In this document: in pieces, positions 1 to 12,489 of the stretch
How positions within the stretch are numbered: position 1 is the first letter of the stretch
How the letters are laid out: every line of letters starts with the position of its first letter
NCBI RefSeq assembly: GCF_000002425.4
Contig: NC_037270.1
Coordinates: 4,879,304-4,943,303, forward strand
Direction: 5' to 3'
Length of the DNA: 64,000 bases
Origin: Physcomitrium patens
Taxonomy: Eukaryota; Streptophyta; Bryopsida; Funariales; Funariaceae
Notes under the pieces: generated by a model
The model's database searches: none
Seen by the model: only the letters and a program-made list of their open reading frames with translations
Told to the model about the DNA's origin: nothing
Translations under genes and position numbers: made by a program

Positions 1-710
1 CTTTGTTAGAAGAAATGCTTCCGAAGAAAGCAGCCAACCTTTCTTTGTTAATCTTGAACGAGTGCAGATTTCTCATACAAACTCAAACATTGTCGTGCAA
101 GGTTGTAGTTGAGTGCGCGTAAGTCAAGTTTTTGCCACGGCAGTATTTAGGAAGTAGATGGGGCTGGTTATTATGCATTCTACGTTCTTCTAAAATAAGT
201 CTCTGGAAGTAAAGAAGACCATATATTGCTTAACACCCATCCTTGGGACCTTCTGCTGTTTACAACAAGCAAGTAGATAATTTAAAGCTTGGGAGGGTGT
301 TACTAACAATACACTCCCAGGCTCAATGTCAAACAAGGTGAAAATGGAAAAATTAAAAATGAAATTAAACAGCACAAATCTCAGACTAACCAACACTGAT
401 ATACAGTTGTTAAATTCACACGGCATTCCTTGGATTGAAAATCAAGCTAAATAATAAAAGAAAGAAAATAAGCACATTGAGAAAGGTCAGGAAAAATAAA
501 GTCGGACTGGATGGGAAAAAGCTTTGCTTTTACAACCCAACAATCCGTGCATTTACAACCGGAGGGGACGGCACCAACGAACTCCAAACTTAATACCGAT
601 CGACTGTACAAGTTTCGCAAACCTGGAATGTGAGTCAGATTTCAATGGTAACGTCGAATTCATGATATGTTACAAAACGCCGAGAAATACGCAGAAATCA
701 GTCGTCCCAC
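1..710. other. Downstream flank of the bHLH gene
   Basis: No gene is supported here. The stretch just after the bHLH stop codon, read on the minus strand, probably includes its 3' untranslated region. The short open frames on both strands show no domain or codon pattern of a real protein. Confidence 0.4.
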
Positions 711-2336
711 TCATGAGCTCGTGATTTGAGTGGCGCTAGCAGCTTTGAGCTTCGCAATCGTCTCTTGGAGCTCGGAAACTTTCACTTGCAGCGACTTCAC
801 ATACTCCACAGTTTCGTCCAGCATATCAGCCGTGTTGGTCGTCTTTTCCATATTGGGCACCAGGTCCTGCAATTTCTTCATTCGCTCACTGATGCGAGTC
901 CGCCTCACGCGCTCCGCTATGCTCCTGGGGTGGGTGGCACATCCACGCTTGGCCCGAGCTCGCATCTGGACGTAATGGTCATCAGTGTTAAGGCTCATGT
1001 TTGGCACATCTCCAGATGTTGGCAAGCTCATGTGGCGGATAAGACCAGTGGACTGGTTATTGTTCAGCCGGTATGATTTGGAGTTCAACTCCGAGCCACT
1101 CGATATCTCGTTTTCTCCCACAAACCCTCGTTGCCTCTTTCCCCCTGGAGTGCCTGATGAGCAAACATCATATTCCAGACCATTAGTGAATCAAACTCCT
1201 GTGAAATCCAAACCTGAACGCACCACATTGAAAGAAAGAATTGAAGATATCAACAGCCAAAAATCTCATAAATTGGTTCAATACCTGGGCTTGTTGGCAT
1301 AGAAGTCACAGTATCGTTGTTCAACAAATCGTCCTGTGAATACATAGCCGCTTTGAGTCCACTAAGAAGACTGTTATCCTCCGACGTCCCTGAGATGCTA
1401 TCCTCCGACTGATGCTCCTCTAAAATTTTAGTTATATCTGGCTTTGGTTTTCTCTTCTCTGCAACTGGCACACTCTTCTGGCGTACTAACTCAGTGCTTT
1501 TCGCAGGTGGGAAGAGACTTGTAAATGTGTCTGTAAACACCCCCATGAATCGACCCCATAAGAAAACCTATGCATAAAGTTTATGACATCTTGAACAAAA
1601 AGAAATACATGAAGAGAAATCTCAACGCACCAGCATTCTGAGTCTTGACGGCACCAAGAGCAGACATTGCAGCTCTTCGACTAAAATCGCTGTCAGGCGA
1701 TAGGAACTGCTCAAATCCGTTCATACTACTGCCACTATCCGTTCTTTCCACGTCCATCTGCTCAGAAATGGACGTCAGCCCACCCTCAGTGAACAAGGGA
1801 TCAAAGGTGGAATTTCCTAGGGAAGATGGAATCTGAGAGAATGCGTCATCCGCCAGAGCTTGCATGAAAGCGCTCGGTGCAGAGTGATAACGATGGAGCC
1901 CACCCCCAGGGGGTCCAGGGGCAGGGGCAGGGGCCTGGCTCATGATCGGCATGAAGCCGTCGCAAACTGCACCAAAAGAGGAATTTGCGTGCATGTCCAA
2001 GACTTCGCCCTTTGCGTCGAGAATCCATTTTTCGTCTCCGTCCATTGGAACCGGCCAGCCCTGATGAGGTTGGCTTGGTCTGAGGTTGGGTAGCCGGGAG
2101 TTGTTTACCAAACCTGCACTGGACATACTTGAGGTCCTAGCAAGGCCACCATGGTGGAAGTTTGTTGGTAAAGTTCCGGGATAAGGCGAGATATGGCTAG
2201 TGAGGGAGACAAATATGTCCGGATTAGTGGAGGTTTCAGTAGCCATTACTCCAGCAAGGGATGCATCAGAGAAGCTGGCATGACTGCTCTGTAACATGGC
2301 TGAAATTTCTTCGTCCAAACTCCCCATCCCTAACAT
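711..2336 (-). CDS. bHLH transcription factor, plant subgroup IX (FBH/AKS-like), three coding exons
   Basis: Proposed exons on the minus strand are 2336-1631, 1530-1285 and 1153-711, with GT..AG introns and matching phases (1 then 1), giving about 464 residues. The bHLH lies at roughly residues 382-442. It has the basic run [18 protein letters not shown], with the His, Glu and Arg used for E-box contact, then helix 1 ([10 protein letters not shown]) and a second helix with a leucine-rich tail. The conserved stretch [17 protein letters not shown] in the first exon and the [12 protein letters not shown] basic region are typical of Arabidopsis bHLH122/128/129/130 (FBH1-4/AKS). Known members bind E-boxes and control CONSTANS or guard-cell genes; a nuclear regulator is inferred here. 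ATG at 2336 was chosen because it is the first in the open frame. A second ATG lies at 2327, and an AG just upstream leaves room for an upstream exon. The second-exon acceptor at 1531 was chosen because it alone keeps the frame open. Confidence 0.85.
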
Positions 2337-4900
2337 ATGCGAGCAACAACACTACAGTTAAAACCCTAAACACAAAACCATTTTCAATTAATTGATTTCT
2401 AGCCCACCGAGAATCAACATACCATCCTCGTCCCATTGAACCAGGCAGTAGATTCACAACACAGACAACAGTAGCTAAAAAGATGGCAACCAGTGAATAA
2501 TAAGTATGATACCTGCAAAGAATATAATCTGCAATATGCTTAATGCAAAAACTCCCACTATAGAAGAGAATAGATCAACCTTGTATTAATTCAACCACTA
2601 ACTACGAACATGTAGCAGTCGCAAAGGTTGTCTGTGTGACTAGACACGAGACATGAGCATGAGTCTTCTATAATACACAGCAATTGGCCTCTGATCAAAT
2701 GATTTGAAGTAAAATGATTAGTTTTATTTTCCATATATATGACCACTAATTGGCATAAGGATCCCTGCCTGAAATAGGTCCAATTTCAGATGAATAGCTT
2801 CGCATGACTTTAACTTTCAGTTTCGTTGCAGACAGCTATGAAGACAGTGGAGCCGTAACTCGGAATCTTTCTCCAGAGTACTTAGGTAGCCTGATATCAG
2901 GTTTCTGAAAAGGCTCCTCCAAGATCCTTCCAAAAATCCCCTTCGTATCACTGAATGCATGAATGTAACTGATTTGTAAGGAACAAGTAGTACCTCACTG
3001 ATTTAGGTTTTTGCAACGATGAAATCAGTGGTTAGAAACCCCATCTTCTCAAGCCATATTCCTCTTTCTAGCAGGTTGAACTACACGATCCTTCCAAATA
3101 TCTTGACCAAAACTCAACGTGCATGATCCTCCCCTTCCTGCACACCCAAAAATGCAAGCCCAATAGTAAGGTTACTGGTCAACCAACTGCAGACAACATT
3201 ATACAGGTCTATTGGGAGAATGCGAAGACAGTAACACAGGACGAGACAGGTTACGTAAGTGTGTACTTTTGAAGCTAATCAAAAAGATATCTAAGTATAG
3301 GCGGACTCAAAACAAGCGAAAAGGAACATCAAATCGTCTTCCAGCTGTGAAAGGTCAACAGGACCCCTTCTAATTCCAATCCTACTATCATCTATCTCGT
3401 ATTGATTTGAGGTTGTCCATCTTATTGTCGCGAAAATCTCCGCAATAGCGCAATCACACATTACATTTTTAACGGCGCTCTGGAGTATAAACGACAACCA
3501 GAAATTGTGAGCAAACTAACCACAGCTCTATAACTGTACAGTTAACTGCGTCATGTGTATGTGTGTGCGTGCGTGCGTGCGTGGGTGGGGAGGGGAGGGG
3601 AGGGGGGGTTTTCTGGCTCTAACAATGCAATTCGCCTGAGAGTGGCATCAATGTTCCAAAGAATGATCCAATTCTAAAGCCAAGTCTGAGCTTCAATTCG
3701 GGATGAGATTCTTGCAAACAATCTGCAGAAGAATCTTATTGAGTATATTCTCGGGATCCCTCACTTTGGGGCACTCTCTAATTTTCGGAGCCATGGAAGA
3801 AACTCTACGGCACCACAACCACCATTATACACTCACAAGGAACTCAAAAATCTTCGGGAACTGGATTTGTGTTTGTCAGCTACCCTAATCAACGTAACTG
3901 AAAACCCACTGCATCTGTCCACTGCTTCAGCTTTACAGTGACGAACCCGAAAGAGATTCAACAAACTGCAGATGATCGAGGAAAAAGCAATCGCCTCCAT
4001 CCAAAAAACAAAACCCTTGAACCCCACAAAGGCTGTTGTACGCAAACGCAACTCCATCTACTCGCGAATCCTTCCAGCGCCAAGTCCACAGACGACCCCG
4101 CAATGAGAAAAGAACCGCTCTCCCAATCAGTGCTCCAAAGTGCACGTTGGTGCACACTAACTTTAAAAAAAAAAATCAGACACAAACAGTACTTTCTACT
4201 GCGACCACGTCCAACGCTTACGTTGCATGATTTGATGGAAGATGCCCCAGTAACTCTCAGCTCATCTGATCCTCTCACTCTCTCACACACTGTTTTCGAC
4301 TTCCTCCCTAGCTCTCTCAATTAGCCCTCCTTGTGTGCTCACTCGTCAGCCCAATTGCAGTGCATCAAACGTCGCAACATCTGATTCGTCTCCTCTGCAT
4401 GCAACCAAATCCAACCGACCTTGGAAAACTTCCTCTCCTACTGCCGCAACGGCGTCTGCTTCCTCTGAGAGACACGCAAGAGGAAAACTCCGGAGCACGA
4501 TGATGCAGACTGGCACCCAGATAGTGACAAACTGTGATTTCAAAGTCGGAGGCTTCTTCCAATCCCTTCTTCCTCTCCCTCCTCTTCCTCCTCCCTCGTT
4601 TTGCAAAATCGTCGCAGCACCGTAATCTATTTTCCCTTCTCCGAGAATAGTGTCGGAGACTGTCACGGCCCTCGCTCGCTGCCTTGCGTCTCATCGATGC
4701 TTCGAGATCTTTCACTCCCTGCCCTGCTGAGGTGGCACCCCCCAATTCCCACATGGGTAAGAGTGACGCCACATCACCCCCCTCTCACCGTGCTTCACGG
4801 AATCAGGCTCACACGGTTATAGGTCGTTTCAGTTGCTAGGGAATGAAGGCGTGGGGGGGGGGGGGTAGGTTCCTTTTTCTTTTCTTTTTTCTATCAATCT
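2337..4900 (-). promoter_or_regulatory. Upstream and possible 5' UTR region of the bHLH gene
   Basis: About 2.5 kb with no convincing coding frame. Between about 4320 and 4660 the plus strand is C/T-rich, so the minus strand is GA-rich with long purine runs, which resembles a plant 5' leader or core promoter for the leftward bHLH gene. Open frames in that block overlap on both strands and look like low-complexity shadows. An uninterrupted G run lies near 4853-4865. The transcription start and any UTR intron cannot be placed from sequence alone. Confidence 0.35.
3554..3608 (+). repeat. GT/GTGC microsatellite grading into a G-tract array
   Basis: A (GT)n then (GCGT)n run changes at about 3583 into repeated G4 blocks separated by single A or T, ending in a run of seven Gs. 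The arrangement satisfies the usual four-G-tract quadruplex pattern. It lies about 1.2 kb upstream of the bHLH start, with the G-rich strand being the template strand for that gene. Confidence 0.8.
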
Positions 4901-7700
4901 GATGGTTTGGGATAGTCGGAATTCGGGATGTCTTATTCCCTCTTGCTTACTTGTCACTAACTCATTGGAATTTTAAACTTAATCTTTACTCGCGATTTCT
5001 ATTTTTCTTTCTCTATGGCTTTATTCTCCTCCTTTTTCCCGTTTTCACTTGCTCTTTTTGGTTTACTTTTTATTGCTTTTTGCTTTCCTTTCTTTTTTTT
5101 TCCTCTTTTTTCTCGTTTTAAAGAATAGTATGATGCCACCTGTGCACCCACCTACATCCTCCCACACGACTTGAGGGACTGGCTAACTTTGAGAGGCTTC
5201 CACAAGCTGCCCTTTACACCAGAAAATGCCTGATATGAGAGGAAAAAGAAAAAATTAACTTAAAAATAAATAAAAATTAAAGCCTTGGCGTGGCCTCCCT
5301 CTTCAAAAAACAGCTCTGGATAAAACCACAGCAATGTGCTACTTAATCTCCATTTCAACCACTAAAAAGGCCCAAATGGCTTTTCATGAGACCATTGAGC
5401 TGGTTATACATCACCAAAATTTGTGGGCTGAACGGTTTTCATTCTCAAATTTTGTGTAACCAAGCTTATTTAGCTGCATGATAGAAACCCTAGACTCAGC
5501 ATCTGTTTCTTAAAATACCTTGTCTTGGAACGTTCTATTCTGCCTTGAAAGGTTGTATCAAAACCCAGTTGAAGTTAGGACGTTTAAGCAGGTTGTGTAG
5601 GGAGATATTTTCCAAAATTGAAGTTTTTCATGGAAAGACACATACTTTAGATGTGTTCTTTTCCTTTACAAAACGATTGACCTGAATAGTATCCTTCAGA
5701 AAATGACACTTATAGTCCTTGACAGATGTGAGCCATGAGATATCTAAGGATAATAATATTAAGCAACCTATACCAAGCCTTCAATACACAAGTCTTTGTG
5801 GGCCCACATTGAACTTGAGCCTCTACTTTGTTAAAGTAGGGCTCTATATTAAGGTGGTGGTACTAATATCAGGAGGACTTTAACCAACCCATGAACATCA
5901 TGTCACAAACTCATTGAACACACATGGAAGCCAATTATCTCTGTCACCCATCTCAAAATAATTGAACATTCTTCCAAATTTAGGCATGCATCATTTATAC
6001 TTTCATAATTTGCAAATTTTATATTGTTGATGAGATAACCACAAAACACTCATAATTATGAATTTGAATTCATAAATATGTTGTAGTTCAATGATGACTA
6101 CTTCAAGAATTTTGTATGCTTTGAATCTACACACAATAATGGTTTTAACACCCAATCATGTTGCTTTTACAATAATTGCAAGTTTTAATCTTCATGAGGC
6201 ATTTGTGAGTTTGCAACTTCATGTCCAAAAGTGCCAATTTGAAAGGCATCTAGCTACCACAAGTTACAATTAACATCTCCTTTCTTCCTTTCTTTGTGTT
6301 TTTTAAATGCAAATACACTATTTTTCTTTTCTTTTTTCTTCTATGAAATGACCTTGATTTCACAACCAAGCACTTTCATTCCCAAGTCATGTTCAAAACA
6401 TGGTGATAGAAAAAGTCTATTGCAATCTTTCCTGAGAGATTACACGTAAGTGCTTTGTCTTTTGACATAATAAACTTCATGTGTGAAAATAATCATGAAG
6501 TTTCAACATTTCAAGGAGGTTGGAATGTATACTTTACACTGGGTGATGCACATTCAAAATTCAAGGAATAATTTAGTGCATAGAAATGGAGGGTAAAAAC
6601 TAATACAATTAGTTGTACAAGGAATCAAATTATGGTCTGCTGTTAAGAAATGTCATACCTTAAAAAAAGCCAGCAGGATAAAACTTAATGCATCTATGAA
6701 AATCTGTCAATACAGGACTAAATTTAAATAAAAGAAGAAATAGTAATAGAATATAATGTATTTAATTGATGCAAGACAATGCCAAGACTGAGACAAGTAA
6801 ATAAAATAATCATTAGTTTCCAAATACCATTTTTCTTGAATATACATATAAAAAAGTTTAACTTGTTTGATTCTTACCCTAAAACAAGTGAATTTAATTG
6901 TATTGGGATTGACTTTTAACAACACACCACAGGAAAATAGAATGTACAATACACTAATACATGTCAATTAATACAATTCCATTAAATTGCCATTTCACAA
7001 AATTGTTTTAATTCATGCCTAAAAATTATTTTGTTCAAATATCTCACACATCTACTTCCAAATTGATGAACAAAAATTCAAACAATTTTTGTAAATGTAA
7101 GTATATTATAAAACTATGATTCATTTTAAATAATAACTTTGGTGTAAATGAAATCCTATGTACAAACAATGATTAGTATTTATTTAACATGTTCTCAGGG
7201 TTTTAATTCAGAAGCCTGTTTTATTAATATTAGTTGTGTTTATGTTCATTTTTTGCTTTAAACAACATCATTGACTATTTGAATGTTTTTTCTTGTTAAA
7301 ACGAATATCAAATTAGTCATTTGATTATAATGAAAAAGAGTACAATGTTTGTGGATTGTAACAATATGTGAAAAGACCCCTAGAAGATAAACTTTGCACA
7401 ATCATTGAATATAGAGTACTACTAATGTCACCATAGTTTTTGCTATTCCAACTATCCACAACCAACTATCCACTTCACATTTTATTAATTAATTAAATAA
7501 ATAATTAATTATTTTATTAATTCATTAATAAAATAAAAAATTATATTCAATCAAATGGTTCGAAAGGTATTGAATATAGGTGACATGTGTTAGATGGAGA
7601 GTTGTGATGGTAGTAGCAAAAATTGAAGTAGAATTAGCAATACCCTATATAATAATAACAATAATAATAATATATTTATTTTTATTATTCTTCTAACCTT

Positions 7701-7749
<49 letters not shown>

Positions 7750-7765
7750 TAAGGATTTGAACCAT

Positions 7766-7800
<35 letters not shown>

Positions 7801-8000
7801 TCATCCAATGAGCTACATGTAGAATTATGCAACTCCAACTGATATATCTGTTACTTGCAATGCAAATCTTCATGGTAAAAAGAAAAAAGAAAACAAAAAA
7901 TACATAAGTAAATAAATAAAAATGACTACATAAACACCAAAATTAAACCCATCGAAAATAGGGTATAGCTGTACGTATTTAGTTTTATTTGATCTAAAAA
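4901..8000. other. AT-rich intergenic DNA with microsatellites
   Basis: No gene or recognisable element. Open frames are short and AT-biased on both strands. Around 7703-7728 there is a (TA)n run continuing as (TG)n to 7749, followed at about 7768-7796 by an A homopolymer of about 29 bases. ATTA/TTAA-rich stretches near 7480-7550 are low complexity. Confidence 0.6.
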
Positions 8001-8017
8001 TTAAAAATCATATTCCT

Positions 8018-8560
8018 ATGATGAAGCCAATGACTTTCCGAAGCATCCAGCATATTCGCAAGTTCTGGAAAAAGCAAAAACCCCTAGTTCTCAAAACTGA
8101 AACTGAATTAGGGTTCTCACCCAGAATGGGTGCTTTCGAAGTTACGCAGCGATCATACACAGCCGTTGACCCCGCATCCGAGGAAACCTCGGCGAAACGC
8201 AAGACAGATATGATGAGACCCCCCGGAGATCGGGTGCCAGGGTGTTGTCCAACTAGGACCATTTGCTGGCCACCTGGACAATTACTCCTTCCTCCTCCTC
8301 GTTTTTGGTGGCCTTCAGGACACGTTACAGTGGACTATTTTTCCACGTGTGTGTCAATGGTTGTACCCATTCGTACGTGGGCTTCGATCGTGCGCTGGAG
8401 AGTTTCGAACCCGAGATAGCGCGTGTCCTTTGCAGGCCCCTCACATGCGGTGGCGGACAGATTGCCATCTGTGGAGTGGGAGGCAGCAGCTTTCTTCGAC
8501 GGATATGGGCCCCACCACTGTGAGCGCCTAATTCCATGACCTGTCCAATTTGAAAGAGTG
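8018..8560. other. GC-rich island, possible gene relic or isolated promoter/first exon
   Basis: Base composition rises sharply relative to the AT-rich DNA on both sides. On the plus strand an ATG at 8127 opens a frame that starts with MGAFEVTQRSYTAVDP and stays open to about 8419, but from roughly residue 40 it becomes proline/tryptophan-rich without domain character. A CACGTG G-box lies at 8344-8349 and a TACGTGG ABRE-like site at 8374-8380. No downstream exon is evident in the following AT-rich DNA. It could be a truncated gene, a promoter/first exon cut off by repeats, or a transcribed non-coding unit. Product unknown. Confidence 0.3.
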
Positions 8561-9781
8561 GAGGCTGGAGGTCTTAACTATGCAAAATGGTGATTGTAAC
8601 TCTTGGAACGGACTTTGGACGGCAATTGTGCTTCAAGGAAGACAAGAATGAGCAATTTCAAGCAATCCAAAGAAGTATCACATAACCCTAAAATTTGGAT
8701 ACTCTAGTTTGAAAATTATATGCTTTGTTTATTGCTTTTGAGTATAGATCTTGATCAATCCTTGATAATAGTGTAGTACTAGTATATGCATTGGAGGTAT
8801 CTACATTGTGGATGATACCATTGCATTTGCTCAATCCAATCCTTGGTGAAAAGCGTTGAAGGTTGTTAAGGCCACACACTTTCTTTTCGGACCTAAATTG
8901 CAACTTACACTCTCAATAGATACTTTGGCTCTTATTGACAAAGTTGCCTAAACTCTATCCAGTTTAATTCTAATGAATTTTGTTCCAATAAAACATCTTT
9001 CAAACGTAGAACTGTAATATTAGATCAATGTTAAATTCATTAAATCCTTAATGGTCGTATCTCAAATCCAAATGCTTCAATACAACTACTTTGTACTTAT
9101 TTTTTGTAATAGAATTGGAACAAAAGAATCCCTTAATTAAAGTTTGTTCAATTTCAACATATACTTTTTGTATTTACAACAATGGCATCGATAATTTGAT
9201 ATATAAAATCTAAAGAATCAAAATTTCATTATAGATTAAATTCTTGAAGGTGAATGATATCTTCTATAGAGCCTTATTCTTGGTATGTATATAAATCAAG
9301 AAAATAGTGTAGACAAGAATAAAAGAAGATTATTTGAAAAAAATCTACTATCTTTATATTGTATATTCTATTTGATAATATTAAGAAAATCTTATTGTCT
9401 ATTATTCTATTTATTTCTTTTATAAATGAAGAATTTGAAATCCAATTGAAATACAAAGGCATTTTTCATAAATATAATCTATACTTAAAGTTGGAATATG
9501 AGACTACATATTATCACTATTGGTCTTATATTAGACCATATAACAATAAAATCCCTAAAAAACTAAAAGACCCATCTTGTCTAGTAATGGCATTGATAAT
9601 AATAGGTATCCATACAATAATCATATGCTCATAAGTAACAGACTTAGATGAAATATAAACCATAGAATAAACTATCGTTGTAACTTTAGATATTTTGGCA
9701 CTATAAAAAGAACATATTCTGACTCTTGACCCTTCCATCTTTCATTTTTTATTTAATAAGCACGATTGACATTTGATTGAA

Positions 9782-9827
<46 letters not shown>

Positions 9828-10359
9828 CACTATATATTCATTAGTTTAAATTAGCCAACACCATCTTCAAATAAAAAACCACCAATCTTATTTAGTCTTT
9901 TTAAAATACAAATATAGAAGCTATTGAATTTCACTTCTATTTCCAAAGATATTAAAAAATAACTACATATATATTGAAGAAAAGAAGTCTAAAAGCTACA
10001 AATACTTAGCATTAGCAAGGTTTGCACACAAAGAGAAGTGTGGAATAAGATGACTTTTATTTCTAATATCTTTTACTTATAGGTAGTGGTTACTAACCAA
10101 CGAGGCAACTTCCATCCTTTTGATATTGTATCTATTTCTACTTCATCCAACTAAATCCTAAGTTTTTTTTAAACCTAGCCATCACCTACAAATCCTAGCT
10201 GCCACCATAATAACTTTCTTTAATTCTTAGCTACCTTTTCACTATTAGTAACATACTATGCTTAATATCTATGTAGTTGTAACTAAGCTAGTACTTGTTG
10301 ATCTTTAATACTCACACTTTGCTAATTTTTAAAAGACTTTCAATCTTAATCTTTGTATC
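8561..10359. other. AT-rich intergenic DNA
   Basis: No gene supported. A (TA)n microsatellite spans about 9784-9822. The short frames here are chance AT-rich ORFs. Confidence 0.6.
9784..9822. repeat. (TA)n microsatellite
   Basis: Uninterrupted alternating T and A of about 39 bases, seen directly. It is one of several such tracts in the window. Confidence 0.9.
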
Positions 10360-11650
10360 AACTTGTGATGTCTATCCTTCACTAATATCTTTCTAAATAC
10401 ATCAGCAAGCATGTCATTTGTAGCACAATATTTCATACCTATTATTCCATCTTCAATCTTCTCTCATATAAAATGATGTTGAACATCAATATCCTTGGTC
10501 CTTAAATGATATTTTGGATTTTTGGCAAATACAAGACATCTTTGATTGTTACACATAATTAGAGTTGCTTCTTATTGCACTAGTCCAATGTCTTTTAAGA
10601 GTTGCCTTATCCAACATGCCTCTATTGTACAATGACCAACAACTTGTGAATATCTTTTAGCAATTAATCTTGCCTTGTACCTTACCACCACATCCATTGT
10701 ATCTCTTTTAGTCCTAAACATCCACTTACAATCAACACTACATTGATTTGTTGGAAGATGTATCAATTCTCATATATCATTATATATCAATTCTCATATA
10801 TCATTTAAGATCATTGATATATAATGATATATCATATAATTCTCATATATCATATATCATATAATTCTCATATATCATTAAGATCAACATTTGCATGTTC
10901 TTCACTTATTTGAAGAAAGATGTAATCCTTTCACCATTTACCATGTTTCTTTTTTTATTTCAAAGAATATCTCTATTCATTTATAAAAGAAGATTCACCT
11001 TATTGCAACCTATGTTCTTTTCCAACCTTCTTCTCTCTTAAACCTTGTTGTTTCTCACTCAATGGTTGGTACTTCTCATCATCATCATCATCATAATCTT
11101 CAATATCTTCATTTCCTTCATTCCTGTTCCTAGCAATTGTAAGAGCCTTCATCTTTTCAACCTTCTTTGGCTTTTCATCTTCATCATCTTTATTATCTTC
11201 ATCTTCTTGTTTCTTTATTGAATTCAATTATGTTTTCACAAATATACCATTACTCCATGTTGGATATGTCTCTAAGTATTCATAAATACTCTTGTACTCC
11301 AAAAAATCAACATTATGACTTTTGATGATCTTTTTGGTTTCCAAGCACATTAGTCTATATGCCTTAGTACCTTTACAATAACCAAGAAATACTCTTTTTG
11401 TACTTTTTGCATCAAGTTTGGATCTCATACAATTTGATGTTTTTACATATGCAATGCAATTAAAGGTCCTCAAATGAAAAATGCAAGGTTGTTTCTCACT
11501 CCAAGATTCTTGTAGTGTCATTGATGCAAGAGCACTTGTTGGACACCTATTTCTTGTATACACTGCATTTACCACAACTTCCGCCTAAAACTCATAACTA
11601 AGGTTTTGAGTATAAAGCATGTTTCTTGTCATTTCTACAATGGTAATCTA
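10360..11650 (-). pseudogene. Decayed Ty1/copia retrotransposon fragment (integrase, RT, RNase H pieces)
   Basis: Read on the minus strand. The segment 11648-11228 matches the end of a copia integrase: NRCPTSAL, then FLGYCKGTKAYRLM and VDFLE, the usual order in plant copia polyproteins. An acidic linker frame follows (11227-11000). The segment 10766-10572 resembles the start of the copia RT (KWMFRTKRD then VRYKARLIAK). The segment from about 10560 to 10360 resembles the RNase H end (a KNPKYHLRTKDIDVQHHF-type stretch). Stops, frameshifts and an internal AT repeat interrupt it, and no LTRs are visible. It is an old truncated copy. The right end meets element E remnants near 11.65 kb, so E probably landed in or beside it. 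Confidence 0.75.
10761..10880. repeat. Short imperfect tandem repeat (TCTCATATATCAT units)
   Basis: Units of roughly 18-20 bases built on ATTCTCATATATCAT recur several times, within the decayed copia fragment between its RT piece and the acidic linker. Probably a local expansion in dead DNA. Confidence 0.7.
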
Positions 11651-11669
11651 TCTATTTTATACAAACACA

Positions 11670-11805
11670 TATAAAAAAGAAACCGCATCTATGAAACTTT
11701 TTTAGAAGATATTATGAAATTAATTTATTTTTATTAACTTATATTTATTTATATTACCTATGTAATCATTAAAGAAAACATATATATATATATGTGTAAT
11801 ATTAT
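11670..11805 (-). repeat. Element E 3' LTR remnant
   Basis: The run with GCATCTATGAAACTT and the following AGAAGATATTATGAAATTAA matches the outer part of the D 5' LTR near 32280-32370 in the same orientation. Only about a quarter of the LTR remains, and the inner copia-facing part is deleted. Confidence 0.65.
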
Positions 11806-11879
11806 CCCTTCTTATAAAGATAACTTCCATAAAGAGTAATAATTACAAATTGATGAAGTTCAAAATACAATCAATTGTA

Positions 11880-12140
11880 TTTGTGGCATATTTTGATTGT
11901 TGTTTCCTTTAAAAGTAGTTAATAGGTCTTCTTATCATGAATAATGTCCTATTCTAGGAGAAGAAGACCATCCTATTATTTGATCATTGTTGAGGCCTTC
12001 ATAACTTTTTTCAAAAAAAATATTTGTTATAATGTTAGGAGTCATTTCTACTTCCAATAAAATCACCAAACATCAAGAATCTCTTCCAAGGTCGTGATAT
12101 CAAATGTGTTGTATCTCACTATTTATATAAGGAAGGAAAT
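11880..12140 (-). pseudogene. Element E ORF3 remnant
   Basis: On the minus strand this stretch aligns by eye, almost base for base in several blocks, with the ORF3 of element A (24660-24900), including the DNA for the GLNNDQI segment and the start of the GHY motif. Stops and small indels break it. It shows ORF3 was already part of this lineage when E inserted. Confidence 0.65.
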
Positions 12141-12489
12141 ATCATTCTTTAAGACCTTTGTTTCAATTACGTTGTCTTAAAGGTAGTTACAATTGCAATG
12201 TCTTATCTAATAAGTTTGTAAATGTTGGCTCTTAAATTAAATTTGTCAATTATAGATTCTTTATCTCATTAGTGTTATAAAATATAAAGAACTCATAAGG
12301 GAAGATAGAAGATAAGATGTAATCTCTATTGAACATCATTTATTTTATAGTAGTAAATTTCTTGATTTTTTTTTTTTTTTTTGATTTTAATGGATGTTGT
12401 TGATGAAAAGATTTAATCTTTTCTATTATATTTATAAAATTTTTAGTTGACTCTTATGTACTTTTATTAATATCATATTTATGCTAATA

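Noticed and set aside
190..426. 78-codon minus frame downstream of the bHLH gene
   Set aside because: Low-complexity Phe/Leu-rich, no domain, in probable 3' UTR.
726..1076. Plus-strand frames over the bHLH exon
   Set aside because: Shadows of the minus-strand bHLH coding exon.
3933..4772. Several overlapping frames on both strands
   Set aside because: They overlap each other in a CT/GA-rich leader-like region and have no domain character.
10761..10880. CRISPR-like array
   Set aside because: Units are AT-only, variable and without unique spacers; they are simple tandem repeats in a dead copia copy.
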